Source: Hydractinia symbiolongicarpus
Lineage: Eukaryota > Cnidaria > Hydrozoa > Anthoathecata > Hydractiniidae
Reading direction: 5' to 3'
NCBI RefSeq assembly: GCF_029227915.1
Contig: NC_079877.1
Coordinates: forward strand, 7,008,001 to 7,072,000
DNA length: 64,000 nucleotides
In this document: positions 24,577 to 38,045 of the stretch, one piece after another
How the letters are laid out: every line of letters starts with the position of its first letter
Position numbering within the stretch: the stretch's first letter is position 1
Program-made: the position numbers and the translations under genes
Notes under the pieces: generated by a model
Database searches by the model: none
The model's input: the letters and a program-made list of their open reading frames with translations, nothing else
Told to the model about the DNA's origin: nothing

Positions 24577-27500
24577 TTTCATTGACTTTCTAACGGTGTC
24601 AATCCGTTTGAGTTACAACGGTTGCGTCACACATTCGTACCAACATGTATTTAGTGATATTTTTCCGATATTACTAAGTTGTATCGCTTTCAGCAGTGAA
24701 ACGATTGACTGTGGGACTTAGTTGAACTGATTTTGGACTTTGACCTTATAAATTTGATAAATGAGTCATTTTGACTACAATAAATGACATTCTTCTTAGT
24801 TTGACATGATTGCTGGAACTCAGCGATTACACTTGGCGCTGTGGTAACGCTTTATTTAAAGATTAAGATAAATAAGTCATTTTGTACTGTGGGACCAATC
24901 CTAGCCGTTATCGCGCGATGAAGAAATAGAGAGAGTTTCAAAAACCACATTTCATTGACTTTCCAACGGTGTCAATCCGTTTGAGTTACAACGGTTGCGT
25001 CACACATTCGTACCAACATGTATTTAGTGATATTTTTCTGATATTACTAAGTTGTATCGCTTTCAACAGTGAAACGATTGACTGTGGGACTTAGTTGAAC
25101 TGATTTTGGACTTTGACCATATAAATGTCATAAATGAGTCATTTTGACTACAAGAAATAACATTCTCCTTAATTTGACATTATTGCTGGAACTCAGCGAT
25201 TACACTGGGCGCTGTGGTAGCGCTTTGTTTAAAAGTTAAGATAAATAAGTCAATTATTACTGTGGAAACAATCCTAGCCGTTATCGCGCGCTGAAGAAAT
25301 AGAGACAGTTACGAAAACTACATTTCATTGACTTTCTAACGGTGTCAATCCGTTTGAGTTACAACGGTTGCGTCACACATTCGTACCAACATGTATTTAG
25401 TGATATTTTTCCGATATTACTAAGTTGTATCGCTTTCAGCAGTGAAACGATTGACTGTGGGACTTAGTTGAACAGATTTTGGACTTTGACCTTATAAATT
25501 TGATAAATGAGTCATTTTGACTACAATAAATGACATTCTTCTTAGTTTGACATGATTGCTGGAACTCAGCGATTACACTTGGCGCTGTGGTAACGCTTTA
25601 TTTAAAGATTAAGATAAATAAGTCATTTTGTACTGTGGGACCAATCCTAGCCGTTATCGCGCGCTGAAGAAATAGAGAGAGTTTCAAAAACCACATTTCA
25701 TTGACTTTCCAACGGTGTCAATCCGTTTGAGTTACAACGGTTGCGTCACACATTCGTACCAACATGTATTTAGTGATATTTTTCCGATATTACTAAGTTG
25801 TATCGCTTTCAACAGTGAAACGATTGACTGTGGGACTTAGTTGAACTGATTTTGGACTTTGACCTTATAAATGTGATAAATGAGTCATTTTGACTACAAG
25901 AAATAACATTCTCCTTAATTTGACATGATTGCTGGAACTCAGCGATTACACTGGGCGCTGTGGTAGCGCTTTGTTTAAAAGTTAAGATAAATAAGTCATT
26001 TATTATTGTGTAAACATTCCTAGCCGTTATCGCGCGCTGAAGAAATAGAGACAGTTACAAAAACTACATTTCATTGACTTTCTAACGGTGTCAATCCGTT
26101 TGAGTTAAAACGGTTGCGTCACATATTCGTACCAACATGTATTTAGTGATTTCCTTCCGATATTACTAAGTTGTATCGCTTTCAACAGTGAAACGATTGA
26201 CTGTGGGACTTAGTTGAACTGATTTTGGACTTTGACCTTATAAATGTGATAAATGAGTCATTTTGACTACAAGAAATGACATTTTTCTTAGCTTGACATG
26301 ATTGATGGAACTCACTCATTACACTGGCGCTGTGGTAACGCTTTATTTAAAAATTAAGATAAATAAGTCACTTTGTACTGTGGGACCATTCCTAGCCGTT
26401 ATCGCGCGCTGAAGAAATAGAGACAGTTTCTAAAACTAAATTTCATTGATTTTCTAACGGTGTCAATCCGTTTGAGTTACAACGGTTGCGTCACATATTC
26501 GTACCAACATGTATTTAGTGATTTCCTTCCGATATTACTAAGTTGTATCGCTGTTAACAGTGAAACGATTGACCGTGGGAATTAATTCAACTGATTCTGG
26601 ACTGTGACGTTATAAATGTTATAAGTGAGACAATTGGACTCCAAGAAATAACATTCTTCTTAATTTGACATGATTGCTGGAACTCAGCGATTACACTGGG
26701 CGCTGTGGTAACGCTTTATTTAAAAATTAAGATAAATAAGTCATTTTTTACTGTGGGACCAATCCTAGCCGTTAGTTCGCGCTGAAGAAAAAGAGACAGC
26801 TTCAAAAAGTACATTTCATTGACTTTCTAACAATGTCAATCCGTTTGAGTTACAACGGTTGGGTCACATATTCGTACCAACATGTATTTAGCGATATTTT
26901 TCGGATATGACTATGTTGCATCGCTTCTAACAGTGAAACGATTGACTGTGGGACTTAATTGAACTAACTTTGGACTGTGACATCATAAGTGTGAGAAATG
27001 AGACAATTGGACTCCAAGAAAGAACATTCTTCTTAATTTGACATGATTGCCGGAACTCAGCAATTACACTGAAACCCTGTGGTAGCGATTCATTTAAAAA
27101 TTTAGATAAATAAGATTTTCCTACTGTGGGACCAATCCTGGCCGATAACACGCGCTGAAGAAATAAAGACATTCTCAAAAACTACATTTCATTGACTTTT
27201 TAACGGTGTCAATCCGTTTGAGTTACAACGGTTGGGTCACATATTCGTACCAACATGTATTTAGTGATTTTTTTCCGATATTACTAAGTTGTATCGCTTT
27301 CAACAGTGAAACGATTGACTGTGGGACTTAATTGACTTGATTTTGGACTTTGACCTTGTAAATGTGATACATGAGTCATTTTGACTACAAGAAATGATAT
27401 TCTTCTTAATTTGACATGATTGCTGGAACTCAGCGATTACACTGGGCGCTGTGGTAAGGCTTTATTTAAAAATTAAGATAAATAAGTCACTTTTTACTGT

Positions 27501-30346
27501 GGGACCAATCATAGCCGTTATCGCGCGCTGAAGAAATAGAGACAGTTTCTAAAACTAAATTTCATTGATTTTCTAACGGTGTCAATCCGTTTGAGTTACA
27601 ACGGTTGCGTCACACATTCGTACCAACATGTATTTAGTGATTTTTTTCCGATATTACTAAGTTGTATCGCTTTCAACAGTGAAACGATTGACTGTGGGAC
27701 TTAATTGAACTGATTTTGGACTTTGACCTTATAAATGAGATAAATGAGTCATTTTGACTGCAAGAAATGATATTCTTCTTAATTTGACATGATTGCTGGA
27801 ACTCAGCGATTACACTGGGCGCTGTGGTAGCGCTTTCTTTAAAAGTTAAGATAAATAAGTCATTTATTACTGTGGAAACAATCCTAGCCGTTATCGCGCG
27901 CAGAAGAAGTAGAGACAGTTTCAAAAACTACATTTCATTGACTTTCTAACGGTGTCAATCCGTTTGAGTTACAACGGTTGCGTCACATATTCGTACCAAC
28001 ATGTATTTAGCGAAAGTATTCGGATATTACTAGGTTGCATCGCTTTTAACTGTGAAACGTTTGGCTGTGCGACTTAATTGAACTGACTTTTAACTTTCAC
28101 CTTATAAATGTTATAAGTGAGACGATTGGACTCCAAGAAATAACATTCTTCTTAATTTGACATGATTGCTGGAACTCAGCAATTACACTGGGCGCTGTGG
28201 TAGCGCTTTATTTAAAAATTAAGATAAATAAGTCATTCTTTACTGTGGGACCAATCCTAGCCGTTAGTTCGCGCTGAAGAAAAAGAGACAGCTTCAAAAA
28301 GTACATTTCATTGACTTTCTAACGGTGTCAATCCGTTTGAGTTACAACGGTTGGGTCACATATTCGTACCAACATGTATTTAGTGATTTTCTTCAGATAT
28401 TACTAAGTTGTATCGCTTTCAACAGCGAAACGATTGACTGTGGGACTTAATTGAACTGATTTTGGACTTTGACCTTATAAATGTAATAAATGAGCCATTT
28501 TGACTAAAAGAAATAACATTATTCCTAATTTGACATGATTGCTGGAACTCAGCGATTACACTGGGCGCTGTGGTAGCACTTTGTATAAAAATTAAGGTAA
28601 ATAAGTCATTTAGTACTGTGGAAACAATCCTAGCCGTTATCGCGCGCTGAAGAAATAGAGACAGTTTCAAAAACTACATTTCATTGACTTTCTAACCGTG
28701 TCAATCCGTTTGAGTTACAACGGTTGCGTCACATATTCGTACCAACATGTATTTAGCGAAAGTATTCGGATATTACTAGGTTGCATCGCTTTTAACTGTG
28801 AAACGTTTGACTGTGCGACTTAATTGAACTGATTTTTGACTTTCACCTTATAAATGTTATAAGTGAGACAATTGGACTCCAAGAAATAACATTCTTCTTA
28901 ATTTGACATGATTGCTGGAACTCAGCAATTACACTGGGCGCTGTGGTAGCGCTTTATTTAAAAATTAAGATAAATAAGTCATTTTTTACTGTGGGACCAA
29001 TCCTAGCCGTTAGTTCGCGCTGAAGAAAAAGAGACAGCTTCAAAAAGTACATTTCATTGACTTTCTAACGGTGTCAATCCGTTTGAGTTACAACGGTTGG
29101 GTCACATATTCGTACCAACATGTATTTAGTGATTTTCTTCAGATATTACTAGGTTGCATCGCTTTTAACTGTGAAACGTTTGACTGTGCGACTTAATTGA
29201 ACTGCTTTTGGACTTTGACCTTATATATTTTATAAGTGAGACAATTGGACTCCAAGAAAGAACATTCTTCTTAATTTGATATGAGTGTCGGAACTCCGCG
29301 ATTACACTGGACCCTTTGGTTGCGATTCATTTAAAAATTTAAATAAATAAGTCATTTTTACTGTGGGACCAATCCTAGCCGTTAGCGCGTGCTGAAGATA
29401 TAGAGACAGTTTCAAAAACTCCATTTCATTGACTTTCTAACGGTGTCAATCCGTTTGAGTTACAACCGTTGCGTCACACATTCGTACCAACATGTATTTA
29501 GTGATATTTTTCCGATATTACTAAGTTGTATCGCTTTCACCAGTGAAACGATTGACTGTGGGACTTAGTAGAACTGATTTTGGACTTTGACCTTATAAAT
29601 GTGATAAATGAGTTATTTTGACTACAAGAAATGACATTCTTCTTAGTTTGACATGATTGCTGGAACTCAGCGATTACACTGGGCGCTGTGGTTGCGCTTT
29701 ATTTAAAGATTAAGATGAATAAGTCATTTTTTACTGTGGGACCAATCCTAGCCGTTAGTTTGCGCTGAAGAAATAGAGACAGCTTCAAAAAGTACATTTC
29801 ATTGACTTTCTAAAGGTGTCAATCCGTTTGAGTTACAACGGTTGGGTCACATATTCGTACCAACATGTATTTAGTGATTTTTTTCCGATATTACTAAGTT
29901 GTATCGCTTTCAACAGTGAAACGATTGACTGTGGGACTTAATTGACTTGATTTTGGACTTTGACCTTGTAAATGTGATACATGAGTCATTTTGACTACAA
30001 GAAATGATATTCTTCTTAATTTGACATGATTGCTAGAACTCAGCGATTACACTGGGCGCTGTGGTAAAGCTTTATTTAAAAATTAAGATAAATAAGTCAC
30101 TTTTTACTGTGGGACCAATCATAGCCGTTATCGCGCGCTGAAGAAATAGAGACAGTTTCTAAAACTAAATTTCATTGATTTTCTAACGGTGTCAATCCGT
30201 TTGAGTTACAACGGTTGCGTCACACATTCGTACCAACATGTATTTAGTGATTTTTTTCCGACATTACTAAGTTGTATCGCTTTCAACAGTGAAGCGATTG
30301 ACTGTGGGACTTAATTGAACTGATTTTGGACTTTGACCTTATAAAT
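24382..30346. repeat. 6-kb higher-order block, copy 2 (16 monomers, 5,965 bp)
   Basis: This is a tandem copy of 18044-24381. Offset is 6,338 bp at the left end (18239 to 24577) and 5,965 bp from 20104/26069 to the right end, so copy 2 has one monomer fewer. Copy 1 has two S2 units in succession (19358, 19731) where copy 2 has one (25696). Outside that, I noticed only scattered single-base differences, for example GACGTTAT near 26608 against GACCTTAT near 20643, and GTAGAAC near 29569 against GTTGAAC near 23604. Confidence 0.92.
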
Positions 30347-33300
30347 GAGATAAATGAGTCATTTTGACTACAAGAAATGATATTCTTCTTAATTTGACAT
30401 GATTGCTGGAACTCAGCGATTACACTGGGCGCTGTGGTAGCGCTTTGTTTAAAAGTTAAGATAAATAAGTCATTTATTACTGTGGAAACAATCCTAGCCG
30501 GTATCGCGCGCAGAAGAAGTAGAGACAGTTTCAAAAACTCTATTTCATTGACTTTCTAACGGTGTCAATCCGTTTGAGTTACAACGGTTGGGTCACATAT
30601 TCCTACCAACATGTATTTAGTGATTTTCTTCCGATATTACTAAGTTGTATCGCTTTCAACAGCGAAACGATTGACTGTGGGACTTAAATGAACTGATTTT
30701 GGACTTTGACCTTATAAATGTAATAAATGAGCCATTTTGACTAAAAGAAATAACATTATTCCTAATTTGACATGATTGCTGGAACTCAGCGATTACACTG
30801 GGCGCTGTGGTAGCGCTTTGTTTAAAAGTTAAGATAAATAAGTCATTTATTACTGTGGAAACAATCCTAGCCGTTATCGCGCGCAGAAGAAGTAGAGACA
30901 GTTTCAAAAACTACATTTCATTGACTTTCTAACGGTGTCAATCCGTTTGAGTTACAACGGTTGCGTCACATATTCGTACCAACATGTATTTAGCGAAAGT
31001 ATTCGGATATTACTAGGTTGCATCGCTTTTAACTGTGAAACGTTTGGCTGTGCGACTTAATTGAACTGACTTTTAACTTTCACCTTATAAATGTTATAAG
31101 TGAGACGATTGGACTCCAAGAAATAACATTCTTCTTAATTTGACATGATTGCTGGAACTCAGCAATTACACTGGGCGCTGTGGTAGCGCTTTATTTAAAA
31201 ATTAAGATAAATAAGTCATTTTTTACTGTGGGACCAATCCTAGCCGTTAGTTCGCGCTGAAGAAAAAGAGACAGCTTCAAAAAGTACATTTCATTGACTT
31301 TCTAACGGTGTCAATCCGTTTGAGTTACAACGGTTGGGTCACATATTCGTACCAACATGTATTTAGTGATTTTCTTCAGATATTACTAAGTTGTATCGCT
31401 TTCAACAGCGAAACGATTGACTGTGGGACTTAATTGAACTGATTTTGGACTTTGACCTTATAAATGTAATAAATGAGCCATTTTGACTAAAAGAAATAAC
31501 ATTATTCCTAATTTGACATGATTGCTGGAACTCAGCGATTACACTGGGCGCTGTGGTAGCACTTTGTATAAAAATTAAGGTAAATAAGTCATTTAGTACT
31601 GTGGAAACAATCCTAGCCGTTATCGCGCGCTGAAGAAATAGAGACAGTTTCAAAAACTACATTTCATTGACTTTCTAACCGTGTCAATCCGTTTGAGTTA
31701 CAACGGTTGCGTCACATATTCGTACCAACATGTATTTAGCGAAAGTATTCGGATATTACTAGGTTGCATCGCTTTTAACTGTGAAACGTTTGACTGTGCG
31801 ACTTAATTGAACTGACTTTTAACTTTCACCTTATAAATGTTATAAGTGAGACGATTGGACTCCAAGAAATAACATTCTTCTTAATTTGACATGATTGCTG
31901 GAACTCAGCAATTACACTGGGCGCTGTGGTAGCGCTTTATTTAAAAATTAAGATAAATAAGTCATTTTTTACTGTGGGACCAATCCTAGCCGTTAGTTCG
32001 CGCTGAAGAAAAAGAGACAGCTTCAAAAAGTACATTTCATTGACTTTCTAACGGTGTCAATCCGTTTGAGTTACAACGGTTGGGTCACATATTCGTACCA
32101 ACATGTATTTAGTGATTTTCTTCAGATATTACTAAGTTGTATCGCTTTCAACAGCGAAACGATTGACTGTGGGACTTAATTGAACTGATTTTGGACTTTG
32201 ACCTTATAAATGTAATAAATGAGCCATTTTGACTAAAAGAAATAACATTATTCCTAATTTGACATGATTGCTGGAACTCAGCGATTACACTGGGCGCTGT
32301 GGTAGCACTTTGTATAAAAATTAAGGTAAATAAGTCATTTAGTACTGTGGAAACAATCCTAGCCGTTATCGCGCGCTGAAGAAATAGAGACAGTTTCAAA
32401 AACTACATTTCATTGACTTTCTAACCGTGTCAATCCGTTTGAGTTACAACGGTTGCGTCACATATTCGTACCAACATGTATTTAGCGAAAGTATTCGGAT
32501 ATTACTAGGTTGCATCGCTTTTAACTGTGAAACGTTTGACTGTGCGACTTAATTGAACTGATTTTTGACTTTCACCTTATAAATGTTATAAGTGAGACAA
32601 TTGGACTCCAAGAAATAACATTCTTCTTAATTTGACATGATTGCTGGAACTCAGCAATTACACTGGGCGCTGTGGTAGCGCTTTATTTAAAAATTAAGAT
32701 AAATAAGTCATTTTTTACTGTGGGACCAATCCTAGCCGTTAGTTCGCGCTGAAGAAAAAGAGACAGCTTCAAAAAGTACATTTCATTGACTTTCTAACGG
32801 TGTCAATCCGTTTGAGTTACAACGGTTGGGTCACATATTCGTACCAACATGTATTTAGTGATTTTCTTCAGATATTACTAGGTTGCATCGCTTTTAACTG
32901 TGAAACGTTTGACTGTGCGACTTAATTGAACTGCTTTTGGACTTTGACCTTATATATTTTATAAGTGAGACAATTGGACTCCAAGAAAGAACATTCTTCT
33001 TAATTTGATATGAGTGTCTGAACTCCGCGATTACACTGGACCCTTTGGTTGCGATTCATTTAAAAATTTAAATAAATAAGTCATTTTTACTGTGGGACCA
33101 ATCCTAGCCGTTAGCGCGTGCTGAAGATATAGAGACAGTTTCAAAAACTACATTTCATTGACTTTCTAACCGTGTCAATCCGTTTGAGTTACAACCGTTG
33201 CGTCACACATTCGTACCAACATGTTTTTAGTGATATTTTTCCGATATTACTAAATTGTATCGCTTTCACCAGTGAAACGATTGACTGTGGGACTTAGTTG

Positions 33301-33898
33301 AACTGATTTTGGACTTTGACCTTATAAATGTGATAAATGAGTTATTTTGACTACAAGAAATGACATTCTTCTTAGTTTGACATGATTGCTGGAACTCAGC
33401 GATTACACTGGGCGCTGTGGTAAAGCTTTATTTAAAAATTAAGATAAATAAGTCACTTTTTACTGTGGGACCAATCATAGCCGTTATCGCGCGCTGAAGA
33501 AATAGAGACAGTTTCAAAAACTCTATTTCATTGACTTTCTAACGGTGTCAATCCGTTTGAGTTACAACGGTTGGGTCACATATTCGTACCAACATGTATT
33601 TAGTGATTTTCTTCCGATATTACTAAGTTGTATCGCTTTCAACAGCGAAACGATTGACTGTGGGACTTAAATGAACTGATTTTGGACTTTGACCTTATAA
33701 ATGTAATAAATGAGCCATTTTGACTAAAAGAAATAACATTATTCCTAATTTGACATGATTACTGGAACTCAGCGATTACACTGGGCGCTGTGGTAGCACT
33801 TTGTATAAAAATTAAGATAAATAAGTCATTTTTTACTGTGGGACCAATCCTAGCCGTTAGTTCGCGCTGAAGAAAAAGAGACAGCTTCAAAAAGTACA
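30347..33898. repeat. 746-bp dimer expansion and mixed monomers
   Basis: Two subtypes alternate: W (TGATTTTCTTCAGATATT, TTGTATAAAAATTAAGG; starts 31289, 32035) and a U2-like unit (GCGAAAGTATTCGG, TTTCACCTTATAAATG; 30916, 31662, 32408). In copy 2 upstream the same series occurs once, as 27933, 28306 and 28679, so a W plus U2-like pair was added here. Unit 32408 is followed by 32781 (TATATATTTTATAAG), as 28679 is followed by 29052. Units 30543 and 33526 are mosaics with TTAAATGAACTG. No gene is visible. Confidence 0.82.
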
Positions 33899-36133
33899 TT
33901 TCATTGACTTTCTAACGGTGTCAATCCGTTTGAGTTACAACGGTTGGGTCACATATTCGTACCAACATGTATTTAGTGATTTTCTTCAGATACTACTAGG
34001 TTGCATCGCTTTTAACTGTGAAACGTTTGACTGTGCGACTTAATTGAACTGCTTTTGGACTTTGACCTTATATATTATATAAGTAAGACAATTGGACTCC
34101 AAGAAAGAACATTCTTCTTAATTTGATATGAGTGTCGGAACTCCGCGATTACACTGGACCCTTTGGTTGCGATTCATTTAGAAAATATAAATAAATAAGT
34201 CATTTTTACTGTGGGACCAATCCTAGCCGTTAGCGCGCGCTGAAGATATAGAGACAGTTTCAAAAACTCCATTTCATTGACTTTCTAACGGTGTCAATCC
34301 GTTTGAGTTACAACCGTTGCGTCACACATTCGTACCAACATGTATTTAGTGATATTTTTCCGATATTACTAAGTTGTATCGCTTTCAGCAGTGAAACGAT
34401 TGACTGTGGGACTTAGTTGAACTGATTTTGGACTTTGACCTTATAAATGTGATAAATGAGTTATTTTGACTACAATAAATGACATTCTTCTTAATTTGAC
34501 ATGATTGCTGGAACTCAGCGATTACACTGGGCGCTGTGGTAAAGCTTTATTTAAAAATTAAGATAAATAAGTCACTTTTTACTGTGGGACCAATCATAGC
34601 CGTTATCGCGCGCTGAAGAAATAGAGACAGTTTCTAAAACTAAATTTCATTGATTTTCTAACAGTGTCAATCCGTTTGAGTTACAACGGTTGCGTCACAC
34701 ATTCGTACCAACATGTATTTAGTGATTTTTTTCCGACGTTACTAAGTTGTATCGCTTTCAACAGTGAAACGATTGACTGTGGGACTTAGTTGAACTGATT
34801 TTGGACTTTGACCTTATAAATGTGATAAATGAGTTATTTTGACTACAAGAAATGACATTCTTCTTAGTTTGACATGATTGCTGGAACTCAGCGATTACAC
34901 TGGGCGCTGTGGTTGCGCTTTATTTAAAGATTAAGATGAATAAGTCATTTTTTACTGTGGGACCAATCCTAGCCGTTAGTTTGCGCTGAAGAAATTGAGA
35001 CAGCTTCAAAAAGTACATTTCATTGACTTTCTAACGGTGTCAATCCGTTTGAGTTGCAACGGTTGGGTCACATATTCGTACCAACATGTATTTAGCGAAA
35101 ATTTTCGGATATTACTAGGTTGCATAGTTCTAACAGTGAAACGATTGACTGTGGGACTTAATTGAACTAACTTTGGCCTTTGACCTCATAAGTGTGATAA
35201 ATGAGACAATTGGACTCCAAGAAAGAACATTCTTCTTAATTTGATATGAGTGCCGGAACTCTGCGATTACACTGGACCCTGTGGTAGCGATTCATTTAAA
35301 AATTTAAATAAGTAAGTCATTTTTACTGTGGGACCAATCCTAGCCGTTAGCGCGCGCTGAAGATATAGAGACAGTTTAAAAACTCCATTTCATTGACTTT
35401 CTAACGGTGTCAATCCGTTTGAGTTACAACGGTTGCGTCACACATTCGTACCAACATGTATTTAGTGATATTTTTCCGATATTACTAAGTTGTATCGCTT
35501 TCAGCAGTGAAACGATTGACTGTGGGACTTAGTTGAACTGATTTTGGACTTTGATCTTATAAATGTGATAAATGAGTCATTTTGACTACAATAAATGACA
35601 TTCTTCTTTGTTTGACATGATTGCTGGAACTCAGCGATTACACTTGGCGCTGTGGTAACGCTTTATTTAAAGATTAAGATAAATAAGTCATTTTGTACTG
35701 TGGGACCAATCCTAGCCGTTATCGCGCGCTGAAGAAATAGAGAGAGTATCAAAAACCACATTTCATTGACTTTCCAACGGTGTCAATCCATTTGAGTTAC
35801 AACGGTTGCGTCACGTATTCGTACCAACATGTATTTAACGAAAGTATTCGGATATTACTAGGTTGCATCGCTTTTAACTGTGAAACGTTTGTCTGTGCGA
35901 CTTAATTGAACTGATTTTTGACTTTCACCTTATAAATGTTATTAATGAGACAATTGGACTCCAAGAAATAACATTCTTCTTAATTTGACATGATTGCTGG
36001 AACTCAGCAATTACACTGGGCGCTGTGGTAGCGCTTTATTTAAAAATTAAGATAAATAAGTCATTTTTTACTGTGGGACCAATCCTAGCCGTTAGTTCGC
36101 GCTGAAGAAAAAGAGACAGCTTCAAAAAGTACA
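33899..36133. repeat. 2,235-bp six-monomer unit, copy 1
   Basis: Monomers start at 33899, 34272, 34645, 35018, 35388 and 35761. Diagnostic rare variants are TTTAGAAAATATAAATAA near 34177, TTTTTTTCCGACGTTAC near 34728, a 370-bp unit ending GACAGTTTAAAAACTCC near 35371, and CTTCTTTGTTTGAC near 35604. All recur 2,235 bp downstream. The last unit (35761) is itself a mosaic: an S-type head followed by a CACGTATTCG/TTTAACGAAAG body otherwise seen at 48250 and 60497. No gene is visible. Confidence 0.9.
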
Positions 36134-38045
36134 TTTCATTGACTTTCTAACGGTGTCAATCCGTTTGAGTTACAACGGTTGGGTCACATATTCGTACCAA
36201 CATGTATTTAGTGATTTTCTTCAGATATTACTAGGTTGCATCGCTTTTAACTGTGAAACGTTTGACTGTGCGACTTAATTGAACTGCTTTTGGACTTTGA
36301 CCTTATATATTATATAAGTGAGACAATTGGACTCCAAGAAAGAACATTCTTCTTAATTTGATATGAGTGTCGGAACTCCGCGATTACACTGGACCCTTTG
36401 GTTGCGATTCATTTAGAAAATATAAATAAATAAGTCATTTTTACTGTGGGACCAATCCTAGCCGTTAGCGCGCGCTGAAGATATAGAGACAGTTTCAAAA
36501 ACTCCATTTCATTGACTTTCTAACGGTGTCAATCCGTTTGAGTTACAACCGTTGCGTCACACATTCGTACCAACATGTATTTAGTGATATTTTTCCGATA
36601 TTACTAAGTTGTATCGCTTTCAGCAGTGAAACGATTGACTGTGGGACTTAGTTGAACTGATTTTGGACTTTGACCTTATAAATGTGATAAATGAGTTATT
36701 TTGACTACAATAAATGACATTCTTCTTAATTTGACATGATTGCTGGAACTCAGCGATTACACTGGGCGCTGTGGTAAAGCTTTATTTAAAAATTAAGATA
36801 AATAAGTCACTTTTTACTGTGGGACCAATCATAGCCGTTATCGCGCGCTGAAGAAATAGAGACAGTTTCTAAAACTAAATTTCATTGATTTTCTAACAGT
36901 GTCAATCCGTTTGAGTTACAACGGTTGCGTCACACATTCGTACCAACATGTATTTAGTGATTTTTTTCCGACGTTACTAAGTTGTATCGCTTTCAACAGT
37001 GAAACGATTGACTGTGGGACTTAGTTGAACTGATTTTGGACTTTGACCTTATAAATGTGATAAATGAGTTATTTTGACTACAAGAAATGACATTCTTCTT
37101 AGTTTGACATGATTGCTGGAACTCAGCGATTACACTGGGCGCTGTGGTTGCGCTTTATTTAAAGATTAAGATGAATAAGTCATTTTTTACTGTGGGACCA
37201 ATCCTAGCCGTTAGTTTGCGCTGAAGAAATTGAGACAGCTTCAAAAAGTACATTTCATTGACTTTCTAACGGTGTCAATCCGTTTGAGTTGCAACGGTTG
37301 GGTCACATATTCGTACCAACATGTATTTAGCGAAAATTTTCGGATATTACTAGGTTGCATCGTTCTAACAGTGAAACGATTGACTGTGGGACTTAATTGA
37401 ACTAACTTTGGCCTTTGACCTCATAAGTGTGATAAATGAGACAATTGGACTCCAAGAAAGAACATTCTTCTTAATTTGATATGAGTGCCGGAACTCTGCG
37501 ATTACACTGGACCCTGTGGTAGCGATTCATTTAAAAATTTAAATAAGTAAGTCATTTTTACTGTGGGACCAATCCTAGCCGTTAGCGCGCGCTGAAGATA
37601 TAGAGACAGTTTAAAAACTCCATTTCATTGACTTTCTAACGGTGTCAATCCGTTTGAGTTACAACGGTTGCGTCACACATTCGTACCAACATGTATTTAG
37701 TGATATTTTTCCGATATTACTAAGTTGTATCGCTTTCAGCAGTGAAACGATTGACTGTGGGACTTAGTTGAACTGATTTTGGACTTTGATCTTATAAATG
37801 TGATAAATGAGTCATTTTGACTACAATAAATGACATTCTTCTTTGTTTGACATGATTGCTGGAACTCAGCGATTACACTTGGCGCTGTGGTAACGCTTTA
37901 TTTAAAGATTAAGATAAATAAGTCATTTTGTACTGTGGGACCAATCCTAGCCGTTATCGCGCGCTGAAGAAATAGAGAGAGTTTCAAAAACCACATTTCA
38001 TTGACTTTCCAACGGTGTCAATCCATTTGAGTTACAACGGTTGCG
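36134..38045. repeat. 2,235-bp six-monomer unit, copy 2
   Basis: Monomers 36134, 36507, 36880, 37253, 37623 and the start of 37996 repeat copy 1, including the two 370-bp units (35018-35387 and 37253-37622). The copies part company in monomer 37996 after GGTTGCGTCAC: here ACATTCG, in copy 1 GTATTCG. Few differences are visible, one being TTGCATCGTTC here against TTGCATAGTTC near 35122. Confidence 0.9.
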
